Positions 1 through 9,103 of a stretch of DNA of 64,000 nt are shown here, piece after piece. The notes beneath the pieces are model-generated. The model saw only the letters and a list, made by a program, of their open reading frames with translations. It had not been told where the DNA came from and made no database searches. Both the position numbers and the translations under genes were made by a program. Position 1 is the stretch's first letter; every line of letters starts with the position of its first letter. The stretch is from Fidelibacterota bacterium (lineage in GTDB: Bacteria; Pseudomonadota; Alphaproteobacteria; Rhodospirillales; Rhodospirillaceae). The DNA lies in NCBI GenBank assembly GCA_947476895.1, contig CANJRX010000001.1:310865-374864 (forward strand). The letters run 5' to 3'.

Positions 1-56
1 TCGGGATGGCCTTCCGAGACGGATTCACTCGTGAACACATAGTCAGTCTTGGACAA
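1..56 (-). CDS. metK: S-adenosylmethionine synthetase, N-terminal fragment
   Basis: This is the first 18 codons of MetK, which makes S-adenosylmethionine from methionine and ATP in the cytosol; the rest lies off the left edge. The peptide contains TDYVFTSESVSEGHP, the near-invariant MetK start. The start is read as TTG at 56-54, because AGGAG lies six bases before it and no in-frame ATG is close. A PhrR-type regulator followed by metK is a common alphaproteobacterial order. Identity is firm despite the short fragment; the TTG start is an inference from the ribosome binding site. Confidence 0.9.
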   Translation of the reverse strand, partial: MSKTDYVFTSESVSEGHP

Positions 57-177
57 GGCGGTCTCCTGGGTGCGGGGGATGGTGAGGAATTGGGGCTAAA
101 AACGTTCGCCCGGCGTAAAGGAAAGCCCCGGTTTTTGCAAGAGTCTGGCGACTCGGGAGAACTTGCCGGGAATCAAA
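57..177 (-). promoter_or_regulatory. metK leader region, possible structured 5' UTR
   Basis: About 120 bases lie between the terminator of the regulator gene and metK. A GGGGCT at 92-97 can pair with AGCCCC at 124-129 around a 26-base interior, and GAGT/ACTC can pair within 141-155. SAM-binding riboswitches often precede metK in this class, but I could not fit a known SAM riboswitch consensus, so this is only a candidate structured leader. Confidence 0.3.
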
Positions 178-207
178 ACGCCGCCGCGAAGGTGTTCGCG
201 GCGGCGT
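178..207 (-). terminator. Intrinsic terminator of the PhrR-type regulator
   Basis: A perfect 13-bp inverted repeat (178-190 with 195-207) with a 4-base loop lies about 27 bases past the regulator stop. On the minus strand it is followed by TTTTGA, a short T tract. It should separate the regulator transcript from metK. Confidence 0.75.
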
Positions 208-234
208 TAGACGTCAGGGCAATGGCCCTAATGC

Positions 235-729
235 TTATTCTTCAACCGGCTCTTCGGGCGAAGCCAAAGACTTGGCCAGCTCGTAGATACGACGGCGTAC
301 GTGATAATCCTTGATGCGGTAGTAGGCGCGCACCAACTCCAAGGTTTCACGCTTGGTCTTGGGGTCGTTTTCGCGCGGTTCAACATCCGGCGTTTCCACG
401 CTGAGGTTGCGCGGGCTGGCCTGGGCCGTGGCTTCGTCCATTTCTTCAAAGAAGAAGGACATCGGGCAATCGAGAACCCGGCTTAAATCCCACAGACGGC
501 TGGCCCCGATACGGTTAGCGCCACGCTCATATTTCTGCACTTGCTGGAAGGTCAGGCCAATAGCCTCACCCAGCTTTTCCTGGCTCATGCCCAAAAGGGT
601 ACGGCGCAAACGCACGCGGCTGCCCACATGGACGTCTACCGGGTTCGGCTTGCCCGACGGCATCCGGCCACGCGTGGAGCGTGCCGTTCCGTTGTCTTCC
701 AAGTCGTCTTGTTCCTGCGGTAAACCCAT
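235..729 (-). CDS. XRE-family transcriptional regulator, PhrR/PraR type
   Basis: A 164-residue DNA-binding protein with a Cro/CI-type helix-turn-helix at about residues 33-90 (SQEKLGEAIGLTFQQVQKYE), an acidic linker, and a helical tail containing the motif ELVRAYYRI. This arrangement fits the rhizobial PhrR/PraR family, whose gene lies beside lnt (actA) in Sinorhizobium as it does here. The ATG at 729 is chosen because TAGGG lies just upstream; a reading frame open to 783 has no better start, and an internal ATG at 663 would leave the HTH intact. Targets cannot be read from the sequence. Confidence 0.85.
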   Translation of the reverse strand: MGLPQEQDDLEDNGTARSTRGRMPSGKPNPVDVHVGSRVRLRRTLLGMSQEKLGEAIGLTFQQVQKYERGANRIGASRLWDLSRVLDCPMSFFFEEMDEATAQASPRNLSVETPDVEPRENDPKTKRETLELVRAYYRIKDYHVRRRIYELAKSLASPEEPVEE

Positions 730-946
730 GGTGACCCTACTAACAAAAGGCGGTTTAGGCCAAAAACTACACAAATCTGTCATAAATCGCGGTGTGGACA
801 GCTACTGATCGTTGAATGACCCCACAACCAGCACCACTTTTTGACACAAAAGCTCGCTCAGATCAAATTCCCATACCTGAGCATTGGTATGCTTTTTGGC
901 ACACTGTTAAGGCCGATTTGTGGCCCCCTCGGTTCGGTTATGTCGG

Positions 947-2566
947 TTATATAGGCCGCGCTGTTCTGCGGCGCCAGTTTAGCAACGCAAAGCCCGCAGC
1001 AATGGTTGCGAAAAGGATGGGGACCAAATTCCCGGTAAAGCCGAAGGGTGTAACCCCAGCCGTTGCAACCGGTAGTCCGACGTCCACTACCCCCCGGCGA
1101 CCCAAACCCAGTTCCGCGACGGTCCGGCCATAGCCATCGATGACGCCCGAAATCCCGGTGTTGGCAACCCGCACCAAGGGTAGCCCTTCCTCTACAGCCC
1201 GCAGCCGGGCCATGGCGTAGTGCTGATAGGGACCGGTGCTCACGCCGAACCAGGCATCGTTGGTCAGGTTTAACAGCCAGCGCGGCCGCGCGTCGCTATT
1301 GCTGAAATGGTTGGGGGTCACTTGCCCCGAGAAGATCACCTCGTAGCAAATCAACGGCGTGAACCCGGGCACCCCTGCGAGGCTCCAGGTCGTAAGGCCA
1401 GTGCCGGCCGAAAAGTCACCGTAGCCGCTGGCGATCTTGTCGTAGGGAATCAGCCAGCGCATCGGCATGTACTCGCCGAAAGGCACAAGGTGAGTCTTGT
1501 CGTAGGTGGCAGCGATGGCGCCGTCTGGCGTCACGGCATAGAGCGAATTGTAAATCGCCGTCCACTTCACGCCGTCATTCAAGCCCCGGTCGGCGCCGGT
1601 GATCAGCAACCCGTTTGAGGGCGCGGCGGCCGCGACGGCCAAGCGGTGGCGCTCATCGGCATTGAGCATGAACGGAATAGCGGACTCGCCCCAGATCACA
1701 TGGGTGACATCGGCTGGCCGATCCGTCGCGCTGAGCGTGATGTAATCTTGAAGCTGTGATTCCCACTGGCTCGGGCGCGCACGGTCTTTTTGTGAGATGG
1801 CGGCTTGCACCAGGCGGAACTTCACGCCCGGCACAAATTCCGTTTCCGTCGCCGACAACCGCAATGCGCCGCCGACACCGATGATCACAAACAGAACCAC
1901 CGGCGTTGCCGCTGTGATCCAAGCGCGCGTAAACCGCGGTGGCTTAGCGAGAACCGCAGGCGCCAGGGCCGCGATCACCGTCAGCAAGGTCAAGCCATAA
2001 GTGCCGATGAGTGTCGTGACCTGAATGACCGCGAGGCCGACAAATGAATTTACCGACCAGACCGCGCCGGTGGGGTTCCAAGCGAAGCCCGTGAAGATCC
2101 AACTGCGCACCCATTCAATCAACGTCCATACGCCGGCGAACAACAAGGTGCGCAAGGTCATGATCGCGACGTGATCGTTGGGCATGTCTTCATCGCGTGG
2201 CGGCGGAATCAGGTGCGTGAGGGCTGCGACAATCGCGATGAATAGCCCGATAGCTGCACAGAGGGCCGTCACGGCGGGATAAGCAATCGCGCCGAAGGCT
2301 TCGCTATCGACAAAGAAGGCGTTGGTGATCCACCAGAAGCTGGTCACGTAGTGACCGAAGCCAAAGGCCCAGCCGGTCGCGCATGCTGCGCGCCAGGTTT
2401 TGCAGCCGTCTAAGAGCCACAGCAATACGGGGAAAGAGATCCAGAGGACGGGCACAAATGAAAAGGGTGCAAAGGCAAAGATCGCGATAGCGCCTGCGAG
2501 GAACGCAATGCTTAAGCGCCGCCAGCCGGTGAGGCGGCCGAGCTTTTTCGCAAGTGACGCGATCAA
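947..2566 (-). CDS. lnt: Apolipoprotein N-acyltransferase
   Basis: Lnt transfers a fatty acid from phospholipid to the N-terminal cysteine of diacylated lipoproteins at the periplasmic face of the inner membrane. The 539-residue protein has about six hydrophobic segments before residue 235, then a nitrilase-type domain with the expected triad: E294 (GESAIPF), K357 (YDKTHLVPFGEY) and C407 (ICYEVIF). A last membrane segment lies near 510-530. Its start overlaps the stop of the upstream CorC-like gene by 4 nt, so the two are translationally coupled. The S. meliloti orthologue, actA, is needed for acid tolerance. Confidence 0.95.
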   Translation of the reverse strand: MIASLAKKLGRLTGWRRLSIAFLAGAIAIFAFAPFSFVPVLWISFPVLLWLLDGCKTWRAACATGWAFGFGHYVTSFWWITNAFFVDSEAFGAIAYPAVTALCAAIGLFIAIVAALTHLIPPPRDEDMPNDHVAIMTLRTLLFAGVWTLIEWVRSWIFTGFAWNPTGAVWSVNSFVGLAVIQVTTLIGTYGLTLLTVIAALAPAVLAKPPRFTRAWITAATPVVLFVIIGVGGALRLSATETEFVPGVKFRLVQAAISQKDRARPSQWESQLQDYITLSATDRPADVTHVIWGESAIPFMLNADERHRLAVAAAAPSNGLLITGADRGLNDGVKWTAIYNSLYAVTPDGAIAATYDKTHLVPFGEYMPMRWLIPYDKIASGYGDFSAGTGLTTWSLAGVPGFTPLICYEVIFSGQVTPNHFSNSDARPRWLLNLTNDAWFGVSTGPYQHYAMARLRAVEEGLPLVRVANTGISGVIDGYGRTVAELGLGRRGVVDVGLPVATAGVTPFGFTGNLVPILFATIAAGFALLNWRRRTARPI

Positions 2567-3486
2567 CCGCTATTTTCCGGCAGTGCGGGCGCGGGCAGCC
2601 CGCGCACACGCAAATGGCGCACACGGCGCGGATCGCCGTCTATGATTTCAAACTCGATGCCGGACGGATGTTTGATGAGTTCGCCGCGTCCCGGCACATG
2701 GCCGGCCAGGCTGATCACAAGCCCGCCCAAAGTATCGGTGGCCGCGTACTCTTCGGCGGTGAAGACATCGCCAAAACGTTTTTCGAATTCTTCCAGCGTC
2801 ACGCGCGCGTCGGCGGAAATGCTGCCGTCGGCCTTCTCGATAATGGTCACCGCTTCTTCGCCGTCATGCTCGTCATCGATCTTGCCGACGATTTGCTCGA
2901 CCACGTCTTCAATTGTCAGGAGCCCGTCGATGCCGCCGTATTCGTCCACGACCAGCGCCATGTGCGTGCGCTTCAGGCGCATCTCCAGCAGTAAATCCAG
3001 AACACGTACAGCCGGGGAAACGAACAACAGCGGGCGCACGATTTTTGAAAGCGGCGGATGTTCGATATCGGGTGCCGCCACCATCACAGCGACGTCTTTG
3101 ATGTGCACCATGCCGATAACGTCATCGAGCGTGTCGCGATAAACCGGCAGGCGCGAGTGGCGCTCTTTCATCAAGAGGCCCAGCACGTCGGGCATTTTGG
3201 TCTCGACCTCGACAGCGACAATATCCGGGCGCGGCACCATGATGTCGACCGCGGTCACGGCGCGCATATTCAAAACGTTGGCGAGCAACAGGCGTTCGTT
3301 GGGATCAATCACCGGCCCGTCGGACGGGCTTTCTTCGTCGCGCTCTTCGATCAACTCTTCGATGACGTCGCGCACGGTTTCGGCCGCCTCGGCGCTGTGC
3401 GGCGAAATCCAACGGCGCAGGGTTTTTAGAATACCGCCCTTGTCTTCGCCGTCATCAACGGGGAGTTGGCGCGAGGCTTCACTCAT
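2563..3486 (-). CDS. corC: CorC/TlyC-like CBS-domain protein
   Basis: A 307-residue soluble protein with two CBS domains (about residues 82-140 and 145-200; MVPRPDIVAV and MALVVDEYGG) and a C-terminal CorC_HlyC transporter-associated domain (about 215-295). It lacks the membrane DUF21 domain, as in E. coli CorC (YbeX). CBS pairs bind adenine nucleotides. The family is linked to Mg/Co efflux and was mislabelled hemolysin in the past. The order ybeY-corC-lnt matches many proteobacteria; it overlaps both neighbours by 4 nt. The exact role is uncertain. Confidence 0.88.
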   Translation of the reverse strand: MSEASRQLPVDDGEDKGGILKTLRRWISPHSAEAAETVRDVIEELIEERDEESPSDGPVIDPNERLLLANVLNMRAVTAVDIMVPRPDIVAVEVETKMPDVLGLLMKERHSRLPVYRDTLDDVIGMVHIKDVAVMVAAPDIEHPPLSKIVRPLLFVSPAVRVLDLLLEMRLKRTHMALVVDEYGGIDGLLTIEDVVEQIVGKIDDEHDGEEAVTIIEKADGSISADARVTLEEFEKRFGDVFTAEEYAATDTLGGLVISLAGHVPGRGELIKHPSGIEFEIIDGDPRRVRHLRVRGLPAPALPENSG

Positions 3487-3980
3487 AGCTTAGCGCGCCG
3501 TTTTGGGGCCGGTACGGCATAGGGATCGGCGATGCCGAGCTGGGCGAGAATCTTAGTCTCCAGTGTTTCCATCATCAGCGCATCTTTGTCGTCTTCGTGA
3601 TCATAGCTCAAAAGATGCAGAACGCCATGCACCACCAGGTGAGATAGATGGGCGCTTAAGGTCTTGTTTTCGGCCTTCGCTTCGCGGGCGGTCACACCGT
3701 AAGCAATGGCGATGTCGCCGAGGACGCGCGGTTTCGCGCCGGGCGGGTTTTCAGCCGGGAAAGACAAAACATTCGTCGGCTTATCCTTCCCCCGAAAGGT
3801 CGCGTTGAGTTTACGCATAACATTGTCGCTGGTCAGCAACACGTTCACTTCCACTGGGCCCTTAGATTTAGCCCCCGTGAGCGCGGCTGTGGCGGCGCGT
3901 CGGCAGATGGCGCGCACGTTGCGGGAAGCCTTCGTCCAGGCGGGCGAGTCGATGATGATATCAAGCGTGGAGGGTTTCAT
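3483..3980 (-). CDS. ybeY: Endoribonuclease YbeY (rRNA maturation)
   Basis: YbeY is a zinc-dependent RNase used in 16S rRNA 3' maturation and ribosome quality control. The protein has 165 residues and carries the metal-binding motif HGVLHLLSYDH at residues 118-128, with the three histidines at 118, 122 and 128; the usual Gly before YDH is Ser here. An upstream RGKDKPTNVLSFP block is also typical. The gene overlaps phoH and corC by 4 nt on each side. Confidence 0.95.
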   Translation of the reverse strand: MKPSTLDIIIDSPAWTKASRNVRAICRRAATAALTGAKSKGPVEVNVLLTSDNVMRKLNATFRGKDKPTNVLSFPAENPPGAKPRVLGDIAIAYGVTAREAKAENKTLSAHLSHLVVHGVLHLLSYDHEDDKDALMMETLETKILAQLGIADPYAVPAPKRRAKL

Positions 3981-4948
3981 TCCGCGTCGGACGCTTTCTT
4001 GCGGGCGGCATCGCGTTTGTCGTAGGCATCGACAATACGCGCGACCAGATCGTGGCGCACGACGTCGCGGTGGGTGAAAGAGACCCGGCCTACGCCCGTA
4101 ACGCCGTCCAAGGTCTCGAGCGCGTCTTGCAGCCCGGACTTAGTGCCGCGCGGCAAGTCTACTTGGCTCAAATCGCCCGTGACCACCATGCGCGAATTTT
4201 CACCCATGCGCGTCAGCGCCATCTTCATTTGCACGGGCGTGGTGTTCTGAGCTTCGTCGAGAATAATAAAGCAGCTGGTGAGCGTGCGGCCGCGCATGAA
4301 GGCGAGCGGGGCCACTTCAATTTCGCCTGACAGCAAAAGTTTTGCGACGTAATCGCCCGGCAGCATGTCGTAAAGGGCGTCGTAAAGCGGACGCAAATAG
4401 GGATCGATCTTTTCGCGCATATCGCCCGGCAGAAAGCCTAGGCGCTCGCCGGCTTCAACGGCGGGGCGCGACAGAATGATACGATCAACGGTTCCGGCCA
4501 GCTTTAGCGCGACGGCTTTCGCAACGGCCATGTAGGTTTTACCTGTGCCCGCCGGGCCAAGAGCAAAAACCAATTCGAAATCCTGCAAGGCCTGCAGATA
4601 TCCCGCCTGTCCCGGCGTGCGCGCCGTGATGTGGCGCTTGCGTGTACGGATTGAAAGATCACCGATGTCACTCGTGCTGCTGTCTTGTGCCAACCGCGCA
4701 CTCCCGTCTACGTCGCCCATTTCGATCGCATGTCCTTCCGTCAGACGTTTATAGAGCTGCTTCAACGCCGCTTCGGCTTTCAATGCCCGCGCCGGCGGGC
4801 CTTCAATCGTGATGGTGTTGCCGCGACTATGCAGCACAACGTCCAAGCGCTGTTCGAGCCGCGTGAGATTCTCGTTGAGGGGTCCAACCAACTGGCGTAC
4901 CAGGCCATTGTCGGAAAACTCGCAGGTTAAAAGCGCTGCTCCGCTCAT
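3977..4948 (-). CDS. ybeZ: PhoH-like P-loop ATPase
   Basis: A 323-residue cytosolic ATPase of the PhoH/YbeZ family, thought to work with YbeY in RNA metabolism. It has an N-terminal KH-like region and a P-loop domain with Walker A GPAGTGKT (131-138) and Walker B FIILDE (227-232). The ATG at 4948 is preferred over the longer reading frame to 4981 because it forms an ATGA overlap with the miaB stop, as do the other junctions in this operon. Confidence 0.93.
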   Translation of the reverse strand: MSGAALLTCEFSDNGLVRQLVGPLNENLTRLEQRLDVVLHSRGNTITIEGPPARALKAEAALKQLYKRLTEGHAIEMGDVDGSARLAQDSSTSDIGDLSIRTRKRHITARTPGQAGYLQALQDFELVFALGPAGTGKTYMAVAKAVALKLAGTVDRIILSRPAVEAGERLGFLPGDMREKIDPYLRPLYDALYDMLPGDYVAKLLLSGEIEVAPLAFMRGRTLTSCFIILDEAQNTTPVQMKMALTRMGENSRMVVTGDLSQVDLPRGTKSGLQDALETLDGVTGVGRVSFTHRDVVRHDLVARIVDAYDKRDAARKKASDAE

Positions 4949-6318
4949 GCCGATGCAGCTGGTTCTAAAGCGTCGGCCCACACAGCGCCCAGGCTATAAG
5001 CCTCGACCGATACGATCTTCACCGGAACGATGGAGCCGATGTGCTTGGGATCGGCCATCACATGCACGGGTTGCAAATAGGGGCTGCGGCCCACCACCTG
5101 TCCGGGATAGCGCCCGCTGTTGGTCAAAAGAATGTCGAAGGTTTTGCCGACGCAGTTGGTGTTAAAGGTGCGCAGCTGCGCATCCAACACTTGCTGCAGC
5201 AAATGCAGCCGCTCGGTTTTCAGATCATCGGGCACTTGCGCTTTTATGCCGGCGGCCGGCGTGCCGGGGCGGGGACTGTATTTGAACGAGAACGACTGAA
5301 TGAAGCCGACGGTGTTGATCAGCTCCATCGTCGCATCGAAGTCTGCGTCGGTCTCTCCGGGATAGCCGGTGATGAAATCCGATGACAGCGTCATATCGCT
5401 CCGCGCCGCGCGCAGCTTATCGATGATGTTCAAATAGTCTTTCGCGGTATGGCCGCGATTCATCGCTGCTAGGATTTTATCCGACCCCGATTGCACCGGA
5501 AGATGCAGGAACGGCATCAACTGCGGCACATCGCCGTGGGCGGCAATCAGATCATCACCCATGTCGCGCGGATGGGATGTGGTGTAGCGAATCCGCGCGA
5601 GGCCATCGATCTCGGCTAAATCGCGGATCAGGCGCGCGAGAGTCCAGCTGGCACCACTGCGCGCCGGATCGTCGCCGTGATAGGCGTTGACGTTCTGGCC
5701 GAGCAGGGTGATCTCGCGCGCGCCGCCGGCCACCAGGCCGCGCGCTTCGCGTAAAATATCTGCTGCGGGCCGTGAGTATTCAGCGCCGCGCGTATAGGGC
5801 ACCACACAGAAGGTGCAGAATTTGTCGCAGCCTTCCTGGATCGACAGAAACGCCGTCGGCCCTTCGGCGCGGGGTGCAGGTAAGAAATCAAACTTAGGCT
5901 CGGCGGGAAATTCGGTATCCAACACGCCTTTGCCGCCCCGCGTCGCACGCGCGACCATCTCGGGCAGGCGGTGGTAGGTCTGAGGTCCCAAAACGATATC
6001 GACAAAGGGTGCCCGGGCGGTGATCTCGGCGCCTTCGGCTTGGGCCACGCAACCGGCGACGGCGATGATCATGCCCTCCTTGGCGGCCTTCAGGGGGCGT
6101 AAGCGGCCCAGGTCGGAAAACACCTTCTCGGCGGCTTTTTCACGGATATGGCAGGTGTTCAGAATCACCATGTCGGCGTCGTCGGGCTGGTCAGTCGGCG
6201 CATAGCCCAAGGGGGCCAGCACGTCGGCCATACGCCCGGAGTCGTAGACGTTCATCTGACAGCCGTAGGTCTTGATGAACAGTTTCTTTCGGGGAACGAG
6301 CTTGGTAGGGTCTTCCAT
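4945..6318 (-). CDS. miaB: tRNA-2-methylthio-N6-dimethylallyladenosine synthase
   Basis: MiaB is a radical-SAM enzyme that methylthiolates i6A37 of tRNAs reading UNN codons. From the ATG at 6318 the protein has 457 residues. The MTTase N-terminal cluster cysteines are C20 (KTYGCQMN), C56 and C90; the radical-SAM cluster is CDKFCTFC (C164, C168, C171); a TRAM domain ends the protein. The frame is open to a TTG at 6435, which would add 39 basic residues not seen in typical MiaB; neither start has a strong ribosome binding site. It is first in a block with phoH, ybeY, corC and lnt. Confidence 0.92.
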   Translation of the reverse strand: MEDPTKLVPRKKLFIKTYGCQMNVYDSGRMADVLAPLGYAPTDQPDDADMVILNTCHIREKAAEKVFSDLGRLRPLKAAKEGMIIAVAGCVAQAEGAEITARAPFVDIVLGPQTYHRLPEMVARATRGGKGVLDTEFPAEPKFDFLPAPRAEGPTAFLSIQEGCDKFCTFCVVPYTRGAEYSRPAADILREARGLVAGGAREITLLGQNVNAYHGDDPARSGASWTLARLIRDLAEIDGLARIRYTTSHPRDMGDDLIAAHGDVPQLMPFLHLPVQSGSDKILAAMNRGHTAKDYLNIIDKLRAARSDMTLSSDFITGYPGETDADFDATMELINTVGFIQSFSFKYSPRPGTPAAGIKAQVPDDLKTERLHLLQQVLDAQLRTFNTNCVGKTFDILLTNSGRYPGQVVGRSPYLQPVHVMADPKHIGSIVPVKIVSVEAYSLGAVWADALEPAASA

Positions 6319-6456
6319 TACGTTGTTTTTAAACGCCTTTTTTGAATCACGTCGAGAATAGAATGCTTCAGCCCGGGCTTTAGGTCCCGTTCCGTTTGCC
6401 GGTTTCTCATACTCTATAGACGGCCTGAATGGCAAAGGGCGGGAAGCCGCTTTTTG

Positions 6457-7224
6457 TTACGCCGCGACCCGTCCGGCCAAAAGCCCGGCCATGCCCTGGC
6501 GTACAACCCGGTCGCAATGGGCCGCGAGGGCTTTGCGGTTGGCAAATTGGGCAAGGGTGACCGGCGGGTGAAACATGATTTCCACCGTCAGCGTGCCCAG
6601 CTTCGAGATGTGCCAAAGGTGCGCCACCATTTCCATATCGCCGTACCAGGCGACAAAGGGACGCCAGCCGACGCCGATCGGCAAACCATTGAGGCGGGTA
6701 TAAGCGATCGAAACCGGCTGGACGACAATGCTGCCCTTAACGCCGCTCCGGTCCGTGACATGGCGCTCGGCCACCGTGAACAAAGCGCTCTTAAACGGCT
6801 TCATGTGCGTGCCGTCGCCGGAGGTGGATTCCGGAAACATGATCAAGGTATCGCCGTCATCCAGGCGTTCTTGAATCTGGTCGCGTGCATTGCTGGTGGC
6901 GCTGCGCTTGCGGTCGATGAACACGCTGCGCCCAGCCTTCGCCATGATGCCGAACACGGGCCATTTGGCGATATCGGCCTTGGCGATGAAATCGCCGGCG
7001 ATCAACGAACCGAGGGCTACGATATCGAAATATGAGATGTGGTTACTCACCACCAGATGAGGTTTGGCTTTGGTCGGTTGGCCGTGCACCACAACGCGTA
7101 TGCCGACGATGCGTTTGAGAATGCGATAGTACCAGCACCGAAAGGGCGCGGAGTTTATGCGCAGGCCGTTGAGTGTTCCGGCGATGAGGGTGGCCAAGAG
7201 CGATGCGGTGAGAAAGCCCGCCAA
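6457..7224 (-). CDS. olsA: 1-acyl-sn-glycerol-3-phosphate / lyso-ornithine lipid O-acyltransferase
   Basis: A PlsC-superfamily acyltransferase of about 255 residues with the HX4D catalytic motif NHISYFD (H62, D67) and the acceptor motif FPEST (130-134), plus an N-terminal hydrophobic segment. The gene directly follows an OlsB-like N-acyltransferase, so it most likely adds the second acyl chain to lyso-ornithine lipid. A general lysophosphatidate acyltransferase (plsC) cannot be excluded from motifs alone. The start is uncertain: no in-frame ATG exists near the N terminus and TTG at 7224 is the best candidate. Confidence 0.82.
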   Translation of the reverse strand: MAGFLTASLLATLIAGTLNGLRINSAPFRCWYYRILKRIVGIRVVVHGQPTKAKPHLVVSNHISYFDIVALGSLIAGDFIAKADIAKWPVFGIMAKAGRSVFIDRKRSATSNARDQIQERLDDGDTLIMFPESTSGDGTHMKPFKSALFTVAERHVTDRSGVKGSIVVQPVSIAYTRLNGLPIGVGWRPFVAWYGDMEMVAHLWHISKLGTLTVEIMFHPPVTLAQFANRKALAAHCDRVVRQGMAGLLAGRVAA

Positions 7225-7280
7225 GCGCAGCGACGCAACCGCCGTGCCGATGCCTGCTGTCGGTAAGGACGGCTCCGGGA

Positions 7281-8183
7281 TTAAGACGCGCGTTTGAATG
7301 ACTTGGACCCGTGACGTTCGTCGAGATCGTAGTGGCGCGTATAGCGGTCGGCGATCATTTCAGTTTTGACGATGATACAAACGTCGGTGGTGTTGAACTG
7401 ATGGTCAATCACCGCGCCGTCGCCGATATAAGCCCCGACGCGCAAATAACCCTTCAGCAGCGGGGGCAAGCTGGCCAGCGCGCGCTTCGGATCGATGGAC
7501 TCTTTAGGCAAGAGATTCATATTGGTGAAGCGTTCAGGCAGGGCGCGGGTGCGAATGGCTTCCGGCGCCAAGTGATAGTGATAAAGGTACGACAGTTGCA
7601 CCGCGAGTTTCTCAGGGTCCGTTCCGGGCAAACTGGCGCAGCCGAACATCAAATCGATGCTATGTGTGTTCAGGTATTCGGCGATGCCGCGCCACAGCAG
7701 ATTAAGCGTCGCGCGGTCGCGGTAATCGGCATCCACGCAACTGCGGCCCAGCTCCATGACGGTGCCCGGATAGCTGGTCAGCTTCGCGATGTCGTATTCC
7801 GAACCTGAATAAAATCCGCCGGCGGCGCGCGCATGTTCGCGGCGCATGATGCGATAGGTGCCGACCACCTGGGTTTCGCGCGGACGCTCCTGGTCCACCA
7901 CGATCAGGTGATCGCAGACGGTGTCATAGCGGTCGAAATCGCGGCGCGTGACTTTCATCTCGGGCAGCGGATGGGCGCCCATCTCGTCATAGAACACCCG
8001 GTAGCGCAAAGCCTGCGCCGCATCCAATTCCTTGGCCGATGTGGCGAGGCGGATGATCTGGTTGCCGGCGACAACCGGCTCGAAGCCGCGCGTGGTATCG
8101 CGCGTGAACTCGCCCGCTGTCCCGGGAAGGGATGCGCCAGCGAGGATTTTTTGATTGGCAGCCTGGGGGAATAGAGCCGTCAT
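7281..8183 (-). CDS. olsB: L-ornithine N-alpha-acyltransferase (OlsB family)
   Basis: OlsB-type enzymes of the GNAT fold transfer a 3-hydroxyacyl group from ACP to ornithine, the first step of ornithine lipid synthesis. The core shows AQALRYRVFYDEMG, VGTYRIM, ELGRSCVDADYR and DLMFGCASLPGTDPE, all characteristic. From ATG 8183 it has 300 residues, within the family range. The frame stays open to a GTG at 8357 and would add 58 Ser/Thr/Arg-rich residues; I judge that part to be leader, but an ATG at 8336 is possible. It is followed 56 bp later by olsA. Confidence 0.85.
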   Translation of the reverse strand: MTALFPQAANQKILAGASLPGTAGEFTRDTTRGFEPVVAGNQIIRLATSAKELDAAQALRYRVFYDEMGAHPLPEMKVTRRDFDRYDTVCDHLIVVDQERPRETQVVGTYRIMRREHARAAGGFYSGSEYDIAKLTSYPGTVMELGRSCVDADYRDRATLNLLWRGIAEYLNTHSIDLMFGCASLPGTDPEKLAVQLSYLYHYHLAPEAIRTRALPERFTNMNLLPKESIDPKRALASLPPLLKGYLRVGAYIGDGAVIDHQFNTTDVCIIVKTEMIADRYTRHYDLDERHGSKSFKRAS

Positions 8184-8452
8184 GTGAAATCCGCGTCCAT
8201 GTCTGTTGCGGGGGTCGTTCTTGCGTCGTCCCAGAAACTGCAAGGTCGTTCGAAGTGTCGACTTTAACGTCGCGCCGGTTTTGCGGGTCAGCAACACCGT
8301 CGAGCGAAGTGTCGATCTTGTCAGGTCGCGGACCATCACAGGAAGCCCCACAACCACTCCATTGCGCTATTGTTGCGTATTTATGACAGAAAGCCTAGGC
8401 CTTCCGTTCTACTTATCGGAAGACTGTATCCGCGATGCCACAATATGTCGTG

Positions 8453-8908
8453 TTATCGTTCTGTTTCTTTTTCGGACTCTATGGGCACAACAAACAGCTC
8501 CAGGCGATGTCCTACAAGTTTGTAACCATGGGCCTGGGCGATCTCGTGTTGCAGGCGCTCGATATCGTCGTTGCGGAATTCCGTCACTTTGCCTGAGCGC
8601 ATGTCGATCAAGTGGTCGTGGTGAGTGCTGGGCGTTTCTTCATAGCGGGCGCGGCCGTCGCCGAATTCATGGCGTTTCACGATGCCGGCATCTTCGAACA
8701 AACGCATCGTACGATAGACGGTCGCTATGGAAATGCGGTTGTCCTCAGCCACTGAGCGGCGGTGCACTTCTTCGACGTCGGGATGATCGTGAGAGTCCGA
8801 CAGCACCCGGGCAATGATCCGGCGCTGCTCGGTCATTTTCATGCCCTTTTCGGTGCAGATTTGCTCAATATGGGAAACTGCGTGCGCCATGTCGTTCGGC
8901 CATACCAT
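8453..8908 (-). CDS. fur: Fur-family metalloregulator (alphaproteobacterial Fur/Mur)
   Basis: A 151-residue winged-helix repressor. The DNA-binding part (ISIATVYRTMRLFEDAGIV) is followed by the dimer and metal-binding part with HHDHLID and GHRLELFVVP. The HGYKLVGHRLEL block matches alphaproteobacterial Fur/Mur, which in rhizobia senses Mn(II) rather than Fe(II); which metal applies here cannot be told. The start region lacks a Shine-Dalgarno sequence; ATG 8908 and ATG 8890 are both possible. A Fur-box-like site exists before bfd in this window. Confidence 0.9.
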   Translation of the reverse strand: MVWPNDMAHAVSHIEQICTEKGMKMTEQRRIIARVLSDSHDHPDVEEVHRRSVAEDNRISIATVYRTMRLFEDAGIVKRHEFGDGRARYEETPSTHHDHLIDMRSGKVTEFRNDDIERLQHEIAQAHGYKLVGHRLELFVVPIESEKETER

Positions 8909-8912
8909 TTTA

Positions 8913-8938
8913 GGGGAAAAATCGCAGGGGAAAATCGC
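8913..8938. repeat. Short tandem repeat just upstream of fur/mur
   Basis: GGGGAAAAATCGC (8913-8925) is followed by GGGGAAAATCGC (8927-8938). The pair sits 5 bases before the fur/mur ATG, where a ribosome binding site would be expected. It may be an operator for autoregulation, or chance. Confidence 0.4.
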
Positions 8939-9103
8939 CGGCGATTCGTCCCTTCATATATCATAGTGGTTCTGGCGCGCTCTTGAAAAGGGCAGCCAGA
9001 GCCCTTTCCGGGACCGTAGATGCCATTAATAATCACGTTCATATGCGCTATTTTGGGCAGGTAAGACGTGTGCGCCCCCTCGAATCAGGCTGAATAATTC
9101 CCG

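Noticed and set aside
8987-9007. AAAGGGC/GCCCTTT inverted repeat between fur/mur and the TusA-like gene
   Set aside because: No T tract follows on either strand and the 7-bp stem is too short to claim a terminator or operator.
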